A stretch of DNA of 8,777 bases from an uncultured Streptococcus sp. (GTDB lineage Bacteria > Bacillota > Bacilli > Lactobacillales > Streptococcaceae). Of this stretch, positions 8,700 to 8,777 are shown one piece after another. The stretch lies in contig CABSQC010000032.1 in NCBI GenBank assembly GCA_902479835.1, forward strand, positions 1 to 8,777, in the 5' to 3' direction. Both the position numbers and the translations under genes were made by a program. The notes beneath the pieces are model-generated. The model was given only the letters and a program-made list of their open reading frames with translations. It was not told the origin of the DNA and did not search any database. The first letter of the stretch is position 1, and the number at the start of each line of letters is the position of its first letter.

Positions 8700-8720
8700 T
8701 TTACATAATTTTAATTCATT
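8700..8720 (-). repeat. 21-base direct repeat, copy A (distal)
   Basis: Identical over 21 bases to 8641-8661, offset by 59 bases. In clpL direction it follows the distal TAGCC-N5-GGCTA inverted repeat, just as copy B follows the proximal one, so the whole module is duplicated, not just this element. Confidence 0.95.
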
Positions 8721-8726
8721 TATTTA

Positions 8727-8755
8727 ATAATAGCCCTACAGGCTAACAGTTTCTA
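8727..8755 (-). promoter_or_regulatory. Candidate clpL promoter
   Basis: On the minus strand TATTAT (8732-8727) is a good -10, and TAGAAA (8755-8750) is a weak -35 at 17-base spacing. Transcription would start near 8720, giving a leader of about 95 bases. No better pair is seen in the visible 152 bases, but the window ends here and a stronger promoter could lie further upstream. No CtsR heptad repeat and no CIRCE element is visible. Confidence 0.4.
8731..8745. repeat. Inverted repeat TAGCC-N5-GGCTA, module A
   Basis: Perfect 5-base arms (8731-8735, 8741-8745) around CTACA. It lies almost wholly in the spacer of the candidate clpL promoter and overlaps the first bases of its -10, a typical place for a repressor site. 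It has the same core and spacing as the inverted repeat at 8672-8690. Confidence 0.8.
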
Positions 8756-8777
8756 TTTTTCCTTTTATCAATTAGTT

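Overview
The window looks like core chromosome of a low-GC Gram-positive coccus, almost certainly a Streptococcus. The protein sequences of ProS, RseP/Eep, CdsA, UppS and ClpL closely match what I remember of the streptococcal (mitis/sanguinis-type) proteins. ClpL occurs only in a subset of Firmicutes, and genes start after strong AGGAG-type ribosome binding sites. I cannot name the species from sequence alone.

Layout from left to right. One plus-strand gene (70-621) encodes a small lipoprotein. It converges on a long minus-strand series and is separated from it by a strong terminator hairpin that works in both directions (622-673). Reading the minus strand in its own direction, from the right end: clpL (8625-6496), a Clp/Hsp100 ATPase with its own leader and terminator; a small orphan helix-turn-helix gene (6270-6025) with its own promoter and terminator; yajC (5880-5554), with its own promoter and terminator; then a tight four-gene operon, uppS (5399-4650), cdsA (4640-3837), rseP/eep (3800-2541) and proS (2525-675). 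The operon has an extended -10 promoter at 5432-5440, and its gaps are 9, 36 and 15 bases.

The operon joins envelope building to membrane proteolysis. UppS makes undecaprenyl diphosphate, the lipid carrier for peptidoglycan and other wall polymers. CdsA makes CDP-diacylglycerol for phospholipids. RseP/Eep cuts within membranes. ProS charges tRNA-Pro. YajC is an accessory of the Sec translocon. The order yajC-uppS-cdsA-eep-proS is, to my knowledge, common in streptococci.

The least ordinary stretch is the clpL leader (about 8641-8755). It carries two tandem copies of a roughly 59-base module. Each copy has a TAGCC-N5-GGCTA inverted repeat followed, in clpL direction, by an identical 21-base AT-rich element. 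No CtsR or CIRCE operator is visible there, although ClpL is usually a heat-shock gene. An orphan DNA-binding protein gene lies just downstream of clpL. I see no mobile element, CRISPR array, tRNA or rRNA, and no clear new multi-gene system. The best leads are regulatory.
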